A stretch of 64,000 nucleotides of DNA from Pseudomonas frederiksbergensis (GCF_035751725.1 NZ_CP142104.1:248001-312000), one strand, 5' to 3'. Counted from the first letter of the stretch, positions 50,870 through 60,484 are shown. The notes: generated by a model not told the origin, from the sequence alone. A program made the numbers and translations.

Positions 50870-52062
50870 CAGATCGTCCCCCGCAGTGGCGGTTTTTCAT
50901 CGTTGAGGTAGAAGTTGCCGACTGCGTGATATTTCCAGCGCACCGGGTCATGCGAGGTGTGCACCCGGGCGTTGCGCCAGTGACGATCGAGGCCATGTTC
51001 GGCCAGGGTCGCCTGGCTGCCGGCCAGTTCGAACAGCGTGCTGCCAGCGGCCAGGGAAATTTCCGTGCTGATCGCCCGTGCCTCGGCCACGGCGATCGAG
51101 GCCGCTGCTACGGTCTTTGCGTTCGTCTCGGCCTGGGCGCGGTCGAGAAATTCACCGGCACGCTCCAGCAGCGCTTCGGCGGCGTGCAGGCGAATGCTCA
51201 GGTGGCCAAAGCTCTTGAGGGTATGCGGGTCCTGAGTGGCGACGTCGCTGGTGGCGTCGATCCATGGCCGGGTTTTGCTGCGGACAAAATGCAGGGCATC
51301 TTCGTAGGCGGCGCGGGCGATGCCGGTGTCGATAGCCGCATGGAGAATCTGCGCCAGCGGGCCGACCGGCGTCGGACGCTCGAAGGCACTCTGGAACGGC
51401 ACGATGTCTTCGGCACTCACATGCACATCCTCGAAGACCACCGAGCCGCTGCCCGTGGTGCGCTGGCCAAACCCGCTCCAATCGTCGATCACCGTCAGGC
51501 CTTTGCTGTCACGCGGGACGAACGCCAGCTGTTGCACCCCGTCCTCGTCCACCACCGAGGTGGGGATGCGCTGGGCATAGATTGCCCCGGTGGCGTAGAA
51601 CTTGCGGCCATCGATGCGGTAGCCGTCGCCGTCGCGACGCAGCTGGGTGATGCGGTCGTGGGCGGTCCGGGTCCCGAGCTCCGCCAGGGCATTGCCGAAA
51701 CGCTGGCCGGACAGGACTTCGGCGTACAGCCGCCGTTTCTGGGCTTCGTTGCCGTTGACCCGCAGCACTTCCAATGCATAGAAATGATTTTGCGGAATCT
51801 GGCCGAGCGAGCCGTCGGCTTGGGAAATCAGTGCGATGACTCTGGCCAGCGTGATGTTGGATACGCCTGCGCCGCCATAGGCCTTGGGCACGCTGATGCC
51901 CCACAAGCCCGAGCGGGTGAACGCTTCCAGCTCCGGAAGGGGCAGGCGCCGCTCGCGGTCGCGCAGGGCACTGTCGCGCTTGAAGTCATCGGCCAGGTCG
52001 CTGGCGACGATCAGGGCTTGTTCATCGCTGGTGATCACCGCGACGTGTTGGGAAAGCGTCAT
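50869..52062 (-). CDS. SfnB-family sulfur acquisition oxidoreductase (second copy)
   Basis: 397 residues with the acyl-CoA dehydrogenase fold. RRLPLPELEAFTRSGLWGISVPKAYGGAGVSN and GSLGQIPQNHFYALEVLRVNG are N-terminal blocks; DGRKFYATGAIYAQRIPTS and DWSGFGQRTTGSGSVVFEDVHV follow. The C-terminal HWRNARVHTSHDPVRWKYHAVGNFYL is a family hallmark. Such proteins (SfnB, DszC-like) are FMNH2-dependent monooxygenases used in sulfur starvation. It is a paralogue of the next gene upstream and overlaps the LLM gene by 1 nt. Confidence 0.92.
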   Translation of the reverse strand: MTLSQHVAVITSDEQALIVASDLADDFKRDSALRDRERRLPLPELEAFTRSGLWGISVPKAYGGAGVSNITLARVIALISQADGSLGQIPQNHFYALEVLRVNGNEAQKRRLYAEVLSGQRFGNALAELGTRTAHDRITQLRRDGDGYRIDGRKFYATGAIYAQRIPTSVVDEDGVQQLAFVPRDSKGLTVIDDWSGFGQRTTGSGSVVFEDVHVSAEDIVPFQSAFERPTPVGPLAQILHAAIDTGIARAAYEDALHFVRSKTRPWIDATSDVATQDPHTLKSFGHLSIRLHAAEALLERAGEFLDRAQAETNAKTVAAASIAVAEARAISTEISLAAGSTLFELAGSQATLAEHGLDRHWRNARVHTSHDPVRWKYHAVGNFYLNDEKPPLRGTI

Positions 52063-52085
52063 ATGCTGCTCCAGTTGTCGGGTCG

Positions 52086-53336
52086 TCAGATCCAGGAATG
52101 CCGGGCCGGCAAGGTGCCGTTCAGGCGGTAGTCGCCAACCGCGTGGTACTTCCAGCGCACCGGGTCGTGCAGGGTGTGGACCCGCGCGTTTCGCCAGTGG
52201 CGATCGAGGTTGAATTCAGCAAGGGTGGCGCGGCTGCCGGCCAGCTCGAAGAGCTTTTCGCTGGCTTGCAGGGCAATCTCGGTAGTCAGCACCTTGGCTT
52301 CGGCCACGGCTATCGAGGCGCGAGCCGCGGACTGTTCAGTGACAGGCGCGGCGTTGACCAGGTCAAGCACCTGCCCGGCCTTGCGCAGCAACGCCTCGGC
52401 GGCGTGCAGTTCGATCTTCAGCTTGCCGACATCGGCGATGACGTACAGGTCGTCGCTGGCCCGCTCGACGTGGGCGTCGATCCAGGGTCGGGAGCGTTCA
52501 CGAACGAAGTCGATCGCATCGTCGATGGCGCCACGGGCGATGCCCAGGTCAATCGCGGCCTGGATCAGTTGCGAGAATGCGCCTTGAACGTTGGGTGTTT
52601 CATTGATGCGCCAGTTGTCCAACACCAGCTCGGCGTCGACCCGTACGTTGTTGAGCAGCACCGTGCCGCTGGCCGTGGTGCGTTGGCCGAAGCCCGACCA
52701 GTCATCGACGATCCGCAGGCCTGGTGTGCCGCGCCGCACGAACGCCAATACCTGGCGACCCTCTTCATTCAAAGCCTTGACGGCGACCCAATGGGCGAAC
52801 AGCGCACCGGTGGAATAGAACTTCTGCCCGTTGATGACAAAGCCGTTACCGTCAGCCGTGATCCGTGCCTTGAGTTCCAAGGTGTCGCGGGTGCCACGTT
52901 CCGGTCCGGCATTGCCGATGCGCCAGCCTTCGAGCACGCTCTGCAGAAGAATTCTCTTTTGTCGCTCGGTGCCCGTGGCAAGAATCAGTTGGAGCACGCC
53001 GAACTGGTTCTGGGGAATTTGACCGAGGGCCGGATCGGCTGCGGAAATGATTGCGAACACGTCGGCAATCGTGACGCAGGAGACTTGCGGCCCCCCGTAC
53101 TCACGAGGCATGGCAATACTGCCGAGCCCGCTGCGGGTGAATTGCTCGATTTCCGTCCAGGGCAGCTTGCGTTGCTGGTCGCGACGCGCGGCGTGCTGGC
53201 GCGCCACTTGCGCCAGGTCATGAGCCGCCCTGATCGCCTCGGCATCAGTGCGCAGCACCTGGGGCGGCAACAATGGTGGAGCGATGTCTAGGTCGCTCTG
53301 GATTTTTGCCTGGGCCAAATCGGACATCACAGCCAC
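52086..53336 (-). CDS. SfnB-family sulfur acquisition oxidoreductase (first gene of operon)
   Basis: 416 residues, same fold as its neighbour. Blocks include LPWTEIEQFTRSGLGSIAMPREYGGPQVS, PALGQIPQNQFGVLQLIL, NGQKFYSTGALFAHWVAV, DWSGFGQRTTASGTVLLNNVRV and HWRNARVHTLHDPVRWKYHAVGDYRL. The N-terminus has an extra segment of about 20 residues. It is the promoter-proximal gene of the six-gene minus-strand operon, 23 bp before the second copy. The two copies may act on successive sulfur oxidation steps or on different substrates. Confidence 0.92.
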   Translation of the reverse strand: MAVMSDLAQAKIQSDLDIAPPLLPPQVLRTDAEAIRAAHDLAQVARQHAARRDQQRKLPWTEIEQFTRSGLGSIAMPREYGGPQVSCVTIADVFAIISAADPALGQIPQNQFGVLQLILATGTERQKRILLQSVLEGWRIGNAGPERGTRDTLELKARITADGNGFVINGQKFYSTGALFAHWVAVKALNEEGRQVLAFVRRGTPGLRIVDDWSGFGQRTTASGTVLLNNVRVDAELVLDNWRINETPNVQGAFSQLIQAAIDLGIARGAIDDAIDFVRERSRPWIDAHVERASDDLYVIADVGKLKIELHAAEALLRKAGQVLDLVNAAPVTEQSAARASIAVAEAKVLTTEIALQASEKLFELAGSRATLAEFNLDRHWRNARVHTLHDPVRWKYHAVGDYRLNGTLPARHSWI

Positions 53337-53579
53337 TCCGTGGCTGCACGCAGAGCCTTGGCGCCCTGCATTGGGGTGATTGTGACCCGTACCATATCCA
53401 CCTCACATCTCAAGAAAACGCTGCGATGAACGCGGCGACCAAAATCAAGAATGTCCGGTGGTCCGGTTTATATACCCTAAACGTGTAAATACGGTTTTTG
53501 AACTAACCTTTAGGAATATCCATAGGCTGGATTTGTCACCCGGTGCAGCCTGCACGGAGACGACTGCACGAGAAAAGCA
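53337..53579 (-). promoter_or_regulatory. Sulfur-operon upstream region with a TATTCC box
   Basis: 243 bp between the first SfnB-type gene and the convergently placed end of the 53.6-kb gene on the same strand. It is AT-richer than average. On the minus strand it reads GGATATTCCTAAAGG around 53508-53522, resembling the TTATTCC boxes at 15.1 kb. No sigma-54 -24/-12 element was found by eye. No gene is supported here. Confidence 0.35.
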
Positions 53580-54341
53580 TCAAGGCGCCCGGTGTCGCGG
53601 TTCAGCGGCCATGAGCGGCGCTTTCGGCGGGTTTTTCAGATACGGGTTCGTACAGCCGATTTTCAGTGTCCGCGGCGGAGCCCAGCGGGAGTTGTTGCCC
53701 ACGCGGTCGATGATGCAATAGGTCACTTCCAGGCGCAGGTCCTCGCCTGCTTCCATGATGATTTCCGGCGGCACCCAGACGTGGACCGGTTGGCCTACCT
53801 CGCAAGGTTTTATCCCCGGCAGGTCCATGCGCACGTCGCCCCAGCGCACGGTAATCGCATCGTCGGCGGCCATGTTCAGGTAGGGCTCGATGGTCAGCGG
53901 CACGCCACGTTTGATCTGGTTCGGGTTCACGCCTTGGCGGCGGATGGCTTGAGGAATCCGCACCGGCGCCAGGCTCTGGTTCTCATCACCGGTCAAGGCA
54001 GAGGGTTGACCACCGGGGCAGTCCAGCTTGACCTGAACCTGTCGCGCTGCAGAGAGCGCCGGCCCTCGTCCGATTTGCATGACACGGTAGTGAACGTGGG
54101 AGGTCCCGTTGACGATGAAGCTCTCCGGAACCCGCAAGCGGATGCTGTCATGCACGTCCGTCTCGGTAAGCAGGCGTGAGCCGACGAAGCAGTTGTCCCA
54201 GAACAATTCGAGCAAATCGCCTGCGTCCATGCGGGGGTAGGGCGCAACGATGACCTCCAGGTGCGCGGCGCTGGTGATATTGATGCCGCTACTGGCCAAG
54301 GTGGGCGCGGCCAATTCAGGGATAGGTGACGTACATGTCAT
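53580..54341 (-). CDS. Uncharacterised protein with an internally duplicated beta domain
   Basis: 253 residues from ATG 54341, with AAGGAG 8 nt upstream. No signal peptide is apparent. Two halves align by eye. Residues about 28-115 contain APYPRMDAGDLLELFWDN and RLRVPESFIVNGTSHVHYRVMQIGRG. Residues about 150-240 contain EPYLNMAADDAITVRWGD and HVWVPPEIIMEAGEDLRLEVTYCIIDRVG. Both look like Ig-like/beta-sandwich modules. I do not recognise a named family. It is flanked by an AT-rich gap and the sulfur operon, and its base composition is slightly lower in GC. Confidence 0.75.
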   Translation of the reverse strand: MTCTSPIPELAAPTLASSGINITSAAHLEVIVAPYPRMDAGDLLELFWDNCFVGSRLLTETDVHDSIRLRVPESFIVNGTSHVHYRVMQIGRGPALSAARQVQVKLDCPGGQPSALTGDENQSLAPVRIPQAIRRQGVNPNQIKRGVPLTIEPYLNMAADDAITVRWGDVRMDLPGIKPCEVGQPVHVWVPPEIIMEAGEDLRLEVTYCIIDRVGNNSRWAPPRTLKIGCTNPYLKNPPKAPLMAAEPRHRAP

Positions 54342-54788
54342 GGTGTTCTCCTTGATGTCTAAACGCACTACGTTCCGGAAAGATAAGAGGCGTAAATAAC
54401 TATCGCATTATTGAGTTACTTAGGTTGGTTGTGTGTTGGCTCATCCAACTCTGTTGAAATAGATAATGTGCTCCGCCTGTTTGCATCTAGATATAGGTTA
54501 GAGAGTTTCAGTGTCAATAGAGGCGCTTGCGCAAAAGTTGATTATGTCCGGCTTCAGAAATGTCCTACGCGCTGCTGTTACGAATACGTGTTGCTCGGCG
54601 TACTTTTCCTCGGGGCGCCGGAGTTGGGGCTTCGATAGGTTGGAAGCGGAGCTGGCCAGTATTGGCGCAAGATGTTCACTTGATAAGTTAAGTTGAGAGA
54701 GGCGGGGGTTGAAGTATGGCCAGGAATATTTCGATGGCTTGCAGATGGCCTTACTTCCGTCCATGGAAGTAATGGCGGTGTGGCTAAC
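54342..54788. other. AT-rich gap without a supported gene
   Basis: 447 bp with clearly lower GC than the neighbours. Short open frames exist on both strands, but none shows a ribosome site plus codon bias or a recognisable domain. It probably contains the promoter of the 53.6-kb gene (minus strand) and perhaps remnant DNA from an insertion. Confidence 0.45.
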
Positions 54789-55550
54789 TTACTGTGCGCC
54801 GTGACCGGCTGAGAGGAACTTGCTGAGAAACTGTCGAGTACGCTCTTCTTTTGGTGCTTCGAACAATGCCTTGGCTTCGCCTTGTTCGACGATCACGCCT
54901 TTATCGAAGAAGACCACGCGGTTTGCCACGTCCCGGGCGAAACCCATCTCGTGCGTCACGATGATCATGGTGCGCTTTTCTTCGGCCAAGCCGCGAATGG
55001 TTGCCAGTACTTCACCCACCAGTTCCGGGTCGAGCGCGGAGGTTGGTTCGTCGAAGAGAATCACCGCAGGTTCCATCGCCAACGCCCGGGCAATCGCCAC
55101 GCGCTGTTGCTGGCCACCGGACAGGCGCCTCGGATAAGCGTTTTCCTTGCCGGCCAACCCGACCTTTGCCAGTAGCTTGCGACCCAGGGTCTCGGCATCG
55201 GTACGCGGCGTTTTTTTCACCACGATCGGGCCTTCGGTGACGTTCTCCAGGGCAGTGCGGTGGGGGAACAGGTTGAAGTTCTGGAACACGAAGCCCACCT
55301 GCTGGCGCAAACGACGCACCAGGCCCTGCTGCTGGCTCAGTGGGCGACTGCCATCGATCTCGATGTCGCCGACCTTGATCCGGCCGCTGGTTGGCTCTTC
55401 AAGGAAATTCAGGCAGCGCAGGAACGTCGTCTTGCCCGAACCACTGGGGCCGATGATCGCAACCACCTCGCCTTCTTCGATCTTCAAGTCGATGCCATTG
55501 AGCACCACCTGACCCTTGAACTGCTTTGTCAGCTTTTCCACGACAATCAT
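54789..55550 (-). CDS. tcyN: Polar amino-acid (cystine) ABC transporter ATPase
   Basis: 253 residues. Walker A GPSGSGKTT, Q-loop QNFNLFPHRTALENV, signature LSGGQQQRVAIARAL, Walker B VILFDEPTSALDP and the switch His in THEMGF are all intact. It resembles the L-cystine importer ATPase (TcyN/YecC). It is 3 bp after the permease gene, and the set lies downstream of D-cysteine desulfhydrase, matching the enterobacterial fliY-dcyD-yecSC grouping. Confidence 0.88.
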   Translation of the reverse strand: MIVVEKLTKQFKGQVVLNGIDLKIEEGEVVAIIGPSGSGKTTFLRCLNFLEEPTSGRIKVGDIEIDGSRPLSQQQGLVRRLRQQVGFVFQNFNLFPHRTALENVTEGPIVVKKTPRTDAETLGRKLLAKVGLAGKENAYPRRLSGGQQQRVAIARALAMEPAVILFDEPTSALDPELVGEVLATIRGLAEEKRTMIIVTHEMGFARDVANRVVFFDKGVIVEQGEAKALFEAPKEERTRQFLSKFLSAGHGAQ

Positions 55551-55553
55551 GGG

Positions 55554-56219
55554 TCAGGACTCCTGGTCGTGCCGATTGACCCGGGCTTCCAATACGTTCT
55601 GCAGGTGCGAAAGCACGGTGGCAAGAACCCAGTAGATCAGCGCGGCGGCAAGATACATGGTGAAGATTTCGAAGGTGCGGGCGGTGATCAACTGCGCCTG
55701 GCGGAACAGCTCCGGTACCTGGATGGTCGCCGCCAGCGCGGTGTCCTTGACCAGGGAAATGAAGCTGTTGCCCAGCGGTGGCAGGGCCGTGCGTGCGGCT
55801 TGCGGCAGGATGGCCCGGCGCAGGGTCTGGGCGCGGGTCATGCCGATACTCGCCGCCGCTTCCCACTGGCCGCGCTCGATGGAACTGATGGCGGCCCGCA
55901 GGATTTCACACGCATAGGCCCCCATGTTCAGCGAGAACCCGATAAGCGCCGCCGGCAGTGGATCAAGTTCGAGGCCCAGCTGCGGCAATCCGTAGTAGAT
56001 CAGGAATAACTGCACGAGCAATGGCGTGCCGCGAAAGAACGACACGTACATGCGGGCGATCCAGTTGATCACCTTGAGACGCGACAGGCGCATCAGCGCC
56101 AGGCCGAACCCCAGCAGCAAGCCGAAGAACATGCCGCCGAGGCTGAGGATGACCGTGTAGTACGCGCCCTTGAGCAAGAAGGGCGCGGAGTCCAGTGCGA
56201 GTTGAAGTGCTGCTTCCAT
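55554..56219 (-). CDS. tcyL: Polar amino-acid (cystine) ABC transporter permease
   Basis: 221 residues with about five hydrophobic segments. The EAA loop QWEAAASIGMTRAQTLRRAILPQAARTALPPLGN is clear, and RGTPLLVQLFLIYYGLPQLG is the family's conserved N-terminal block. It should pair with the downstream ATPase to import cystine or related polar amino acids. It touches the binding-protein gene (1-nt overlap at 56219). Confidence 0.9.
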   Translation of the reverse strand: MEAALQLALDSAPFLLKGAYYTVILSLGGMFFGLLLGFGLALMRLSRLKVINWIARMYVSFFRGTPLLVQLFLIYYGLPQLGLELDPLPAALIGFSLNMGAYACEILRAAISSIERGQWEAAASIGMTRAQTLRRAILPQAARTALPPLGNSFISLVKDTALAATIQVPELFRQAQLITARTFEIFTMYLAAALIYWVLATVLSHLQNVLEARVNRHDQES

Positions 56220-57019
56220 TATTGAGTGACGTCAGCGTCGAAATATTTTTCCGAGAGTTTTTTCAGCGTACCGTCGGCGCGAAGTTTTTCGATGGCTTTG
56301 TTCACGGCGGCCAGCAGCTCAGGCTCGCCTTTGCGCAGGGCAATACCGGATTCCTGGCGAGAGAAGGCTTCGCCAGCGGCCGTCGTGTCCTTGGCTTTCT
56401 TGGCGTATTCCAGCGCGGCCAGGCGATCGATCAGGATGGCGTCAATGCGGCCTACGCGCAGATCCTGGAATTTGGTCGGGTCATCTTCGTAGGTGCGCAC
56501 ATCGGCGGTGGGTACGTTGGCTTTGACCCACTGTTCATAATTGGTGCCCAAGCCAACGCCGACTTTTATACCGCCTAGGTCAGCAGCCGATTTGATTTTC
56601 AGTTTGGCTGCTTTCTTGGTCAGGACCAGCGCTTGAATCCCGGAAACGGTGTACGGCTCGGAGAAATCGTATTTTTTCTTACGTTCCTCGGAGATGGTCA
56701 CCTGGTTGACCACAGCGTCCAGCCGCTTGGATTCCAACGCCGCGAGAATGCCCGCCCATGGGGTGGTCTGCAGCTTGACCTTCACACCCAGTTCCTTGGC
56801 GAGAGCTTCGGAAAACTCCACTTCGAAACCGGTCAGCTTTCCTTGCTCATCCACGAAACTGAACGGTGGATAAGTGCCTTCCAGGCCGATCTTGATTTCA
56901 CCGGCATCCTTGATTTTCTGCAGTTGCTCACCGGCAACCGCCTGCCCCAACAGGCCGGCGCTCAATGCCAGGCCCAGCGAACCCACCAACAGGTTGCGAC
57001 GTAATGCGGAAAAATTCAT
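56219..57019 (-). CDS. tcyJ: Cystine-binding periplasmic protein (FliY/TcyJ type)
   Basis: 266 residues. The signal peptide ends near residue 29 (LLGQAVAGEQ). The SBP_bac_3 pattern is complete: IKIGLEGTYPPFSFVDEQGKLTGFEVEFSEALAKELG, LDAVVNQVTISEERKKKYDFSEPYTVSG and LGGIKVGVGLGTNYEQW, unlike the shortened protein at 45.5 kb. It is the first gene of the transporter operon, 145 bp after D-cysteine desulfhydrase on the same strand. Confidence 0.9.
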   Translation of the reverse strand: MNFSALRRNLLVGSLGLALSAGLLGQAVAGEQLQKIKDAGEIKIGLEGTYPPFSFVDEQGKLTGFEVEFSEALAKELGVKVKLQTTPWAGILAALESKRLDAVVNQVTISEERKKKYDFSEPYTVSGIQALVLTKKAAKLKIKSAADLGGIKVGVGLGTNYEQWVKANVPTADVRTYEDDPTKFQDLRVGRIDAILIDRLAALEYAKKAKDTTAAGEAFSRQESGIALRKGEPELLAAVNKAIEKLRADGTLKKLSEKYFDADVTQ

Positions 57020-57164
57020 GACAAGCCCCTGTGTTTTCTTATGAAGAGGTTATTTTGGCTGAGATAAGGCGCAGCCGCGCTTCGAAAAGATTGCCACATC
57101 CTGCCTTAAAGCGGCCTGGACGTCTCGCGGCAAATACGCTTGCTCGCTTCCACCGGTGTTCTGA

Positions 57165-58163
57165 CTAGCTCTGGAACGCTGCGCCATAGGCAAACAATGC
57201 TGGCGCACCGCCGGTGTGCAGGAAAATGATCGGGCCCTCGTCAAAGCGGCCGCGGCCGATGCCGTCGAGCAAGCCTGCCATCGCCTTGCCGGTGTACACC
57301 GGATCGAGCAACAGGCCTTCCTGGCTCGCCAACAGCTTGACCGCCGCCAAGGTCCCGGCATTCGGCTCGCCATAGCGGGGGGCAAAATATTCGTCCCACA
57401 GGATCACCTTGAATGCCTCGGGCAAGGCGACGTCGAGCAATTGCGCCGTGCGCTCGGCCAAACCCTGGACCTTCGGAAACTGGTCTTCCTCGCTGCGTGA
57501 AACCGTCACGCCGATGACCGCAAGCGCCGGCAGGCTTTCGCTCAGGGCCAGCGCCAGGCCGCTGTGGGTTCCGGCGCTGCCCGAGGCCAGCACGACGGCG
57601 GCAAAGTCGATGCCGGTGTCCTTGATCTGTTCGGCCAGTTCCAGGCCCGCACGTACGTAGCCCAGTGCGCCCAAGGCGTTCGAACCACCAATCGGCACCA
57701 GGTAAGGCTTTTTTCCGTTGCTGCGTAGGCGACCGGCGAGGGCCTGTAATTGTTCGTCGGCGTTATCTAGGTTATCCACCAACTCGACTTTCGCATCGAA
57801 CAACTCAAGCAGGAGGCGGTTGCCGTTACCCAGGTAATTACTGTCCTCGGTGCCGATGGGGTTTTCCAGCAGCGCCACGCAACCCAGGCCTAACTTCGCG
57901 GCCAGGGCGGCCGTCTGGCGGACATGGTTGGACTGGATCGCTCCGGCGGTGATGAGCGTGTCAGCACCCTGGGCCAGCGCGTCGGCACCCAGGTACTCAA
58001 GTTTGCGCAGCTTGTTGCCGCCCAGCGCCATGGGCGTCAGGTCGTCGCGCTTGACGTAGATCTCGCGGCCGAGCCACTGGGAGAGGCGTTCAAGTTTTTC
58101 CAACGGTGTCGGTTGGCCGAGCAGGTCGAGACGATGAAAGCGAGACAGCCGTTCTTTGATCAT
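57165..58163 (-). CDS. dcyD: D-cysteine desulfhydrase
   Basis: 332 residues, PLP enzyme of the ACC-deaminase family. The PLP lysine is Lys51 in [14 protein letters not shown]; the substrate loop is [17 protein letters not shown], and [20 protein letters not shown] is the phosphate-binding region. It cleaves D-cysteine to pyruvate, ammonia and sulfide. Its position beside a cystine transporter supports a role in sulfur supply or D-cysteine detoxification. It is divergent from betT. Confidence 0.93.
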   Translation of the reverse strand: MIKERLSRFHRLDLLGQPTPLEKLERLSQWLGREIYVKRDDLTPMALGGNKLRKLEYLGADALAQGADTLITAGAIQSNHVRQTAALAAKLGLGCVALLENPIGTEDSNYLGNGNRLLLELFDAKVELVDNLDNADEQLQALAGRLRSNGKKPYLVPIGGSNALGALGYVRAGLELAEQIKDTGIDFAAVVLASGSAGTHSGLALALSESLPALAVIGVTVSRSEEDQFPKVQGLAERTAQLLDVALPEAFKVILWDEYFAPRYGEPNAGTLAAVKLLASQEGLLLDPVYTGKAMAGLLDGIGRGRFDEGPIIFLHTGGAPALFAYGAAFQS

Positions 58164-58350
58164 GGGTCCGTACTGGTTGTAGGCGATGTCTGACTATAGG
58201 CATGCGGATATTCAGGGGCAACCGGGATTGGATCGCAGGGTTCGTGTCGACACTGAACGAATGCGCGCCAGACAACGTCATACCCTGCCATGGGCTAGCG
58301 TAGGAAACGTACCGTTGGGCTCTGCGATTAGTCCTTAGCTAGCTATTCAT

Positions 58351-58380
58351 GTTTAACTTGAACGTTCATCCAAGTTAAAC
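58351..58380. promoter_or_regulatory. Perfect inverted repeat operator between dcyD and betT
   Basis: GTTTAACTTG and CAAGTTAAAC are perfect 10-bp arms around AACGTTCATC; the centre includes GAACGTTC, itself palindromic and similar to BetI operators as I remember them. It lies 92 bp before betT and 188 bp before dcyD, within a 308-bp gap with no supported gene. Confidence 0.7.
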
Positions 58381-58471
58381 CATTGGTTTGCTGCCCGCTC
58401 ACAACAGGAGGCTTGCCTTTGCCGAGTCCGTTTACCCACGTCACTGCTTCTCTTCGCGAGGTGCTTGTTCG

Positions 58472-60472
58472 ATGAGCACTTCGCCCCTCCCATCCAGCGG
58501 CGCGGTCCGCATGAATCCGCCGGTGTTCTACTTCTCGGCGGCCTTTATCCTGCTGTTCGGCCTGGTTGTCATCGCCATGCCCCAGCAGGCCGGCGCATGG
58601 CTGTTGGCAGCCCAGAACTGGGCGGCCAACACGGTCGGTTGGTACTACTTGCTGGCGATGACCCTGTATTTGATTTTCGTCGTGGTCACCGCGTTGTCCG
58701 GCTACGGCAAGATCAAGCTTGGTGCCGATCACGACGAACCCGAATTCAGTTATCTGTCTTGGGCCGGCATGTTGTTCGCCGCCGGAATCAGCATCACGTT
58801 GTTCTTCTTTTGCGTTTCCGAGCCGCTGACTCATCTGGCCCAGCCGCCCCAAGGCGAGGCCGGTACGGCTGATGCGGCGCGCCAGGCCATGCAGATCCTG
58901 TTCCTGCACTGGGGCTTGCACGGCTGGGGCGTCTTTGCGTTCGTGGGCATGGCCCTGGCGTACTTCGCCTACCGGCACAATTTGCCGCTGGCCTTGCGGT
59001 CCGCGTTGTACCCGCTGATCGGCAAGCGCATCAACGGTCCGATCGGTTACGCGGTGGACGGCTTCGGCATCATCGCGACCGTGTTCGGCCTGGGCGCGGA
59101 CATGGGCTTCGGCGTCTTGCACCTCAATTCCGGGTTGGACTACCTGTTCGGCATCGCTCACACCCAGTGGATCCAGGTTGGGCTGATCGTTCTGATGATG
59201 GGCGCGGCGATCATCGTCGCGGTGGCGGGGGTCGACAAGGGCGTGCGGGTCATGTCCGATATCAACATGCTGCTGGCCTGCGCGCTGTTGCTGTTCGTGC
59301 TGTTTGCCGGGCCGACGCAGCATTTGCTCAACACCCTGATGCAGAACCTGGGCGATTACCTCGGCGCGCTGCCGATGAAGAGTTTCGACCTGTATGCCTA
59401 CAACAAGCCCAGTGACTGGCTGGGTGGCTGGACCGTTTTCTATTGGGCCTGGTGGATCGCCTGGTCACCCTTCGTGGGGCTGTTTATCGCACGGATTTCC
59501 CGTGGCCGTACGATCCGCGAATTCGTGTTTGGCGTGTTGTTGATTCCCCTGGGCTTCACCCTGGCGTGGATGTCGATTTTCGGCAACAGCGCCCTCGATC
59601 AGGTGCTGAACCACGGCATGAGCGCCCTGGGCATGTCCGCCCTGGAAAACCCGTCGATGAGTCTGTATCTGCTGCTGGAAACCTATCCGTGGAGCAAGAC
59701 GGTGATTGCGGTCACGGTGTTTATCAGCTTCGTGTTTTTTGTCACGTCCGCCGACTCCGGCACCGTGGTGCTTTCGACGTTGTCGGCCAAGGGTGGCAGC
59801 CCCGATGAAGATGGGCCGAAATGGCTGCGGGTGTTCTGGGGGGCGATGACGGCCCTGGTGACCAGTGCCTTGCTGTTTTCCGGCAGCATTGACGCGCTCA
59901 AGTCGGCGGTGGTGCTGACGTCGTTGCCGTTCTCGATGATCCTGTTGCTGATGATGTGGGGGCTGCACAAGGCGTTCTATCTCGAATCCCAGAAGCAGAT
60001 TGCGCAACTGCATTCCCTCGCGCCGGTGGCGGCTTCTCGCCGGGGCACGGGTGGCTGGCGCCAGCGCCTGAGCCAGGCTGTGCATTTCCCCTCTCGCGAC
60101 GAGGTGTATCGTTTCCTGAACACCACGGTGCGTCCGGCCATCGAAGAGGTTAAAACGGTATTCGCTGAAAAAGGCCTGGCGGTGATGACCCAGCCAGACC
60201 CGGCCAACGACAGCGTCAGTCTGGAAATCGGCCACGGCGAGCAGCATCCGTTCATCTACCAAGTGCAGATGCGCGGCTACTTCACGCCGTCCTTCGCCCG
60301 GGGTGGCATGGGCTCCAAGCAAATCAACAATCGACGCTATTACCGTGCCGAGGTGCACCTGAGCGAAGGCAGCCAGGATTACGATCTGGTGGGCTATTCC
60401 AGGGAACAGGTCATCAACGACATTCTCGACCAGTACGAGCGGCACATGCAGTTCCTGCATCTGGTGCGCTGA
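58472..60472 (+). CDS. betT: BCCT-family choline/betaine transporter BetT
   Basis: 666 residues from ATG 58472. Twelve hydrophobic segments cover residues about 15-500. The betaine-binding TM8 motif WTVFYWAWWIAWSPFVGLFIARISRGRTIREFV is canonical. The long C-terminal cytoplasmic tail (about 510-666) is typical of osmoregulated BetT. It imports choline or glycine betaine with a proton or sodium ion. It has a strong candidate operator upstream. The open frame before 58472 is not conserved with the family. Confidence 0.93.
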   Translation: MSTSPLPSSGAVRMNPPVFYFSAAFILLFGLVVIAMPQQAGAWLLAAQNWAANTVGWYYLLAMTLYLIFVVVTALSGYGKIKLGADHDEPEFSYLSWAGMLFAAGISITLFFFCVSEPLTHLAQPPQGEAGTADAARQAMQILFLHWGLHGWGVFAFVGMALAYFAYRHNLPLALRSALYPLIGKRINGPIGYAVDGFGIIATVFGLGADMGFGVLHLNSGLDYLFGIAHTQWIQVGLIVLMMGAAIIVAVAGVDKGVRVMSDINMLLACALLLFVLFAGPTQHLLNTLMQNLGDYLGALPMKSFDLYAYNKPSDWLGGWTVFYWAWWIAWSPFVGLFIARISRGRTIREFVFGVLLIPLGFTLAWMSIFGNSALDQVLNHGMSALGMSALENPSMSLYLLLETYPWSKTVIAVTVFISFVFFVTSADSGTVVLSTLSAKGGSPDEDGPKWLRVFWGAMTALVTSALLFSGSIDALKSAVVLTSLPFSMILLLMMWGLHKAFYLESQKQIAQLHSLAPVAASRRGTGGWRQRLSQAVHFPSRDEVYRFLNTTVRPAIEEVKTVFAEKGLAVMTQPDPANDSVSLEIGHGEQHPFIYQVQMRGYFTPSFARGGMGSKQINNRRYYRAEVHLSEGSQDYDLVGYSREQVINDILDQYERHMQFLHLVR

Positions 60473-60484
60473 TCGAGTGGTGCC

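Noticed and set aside
54411..54764. Small genes in the AT-rich gap
   Set aside because: Short frames on both strands lack ribosome sites, codon bias and recognisable domains.
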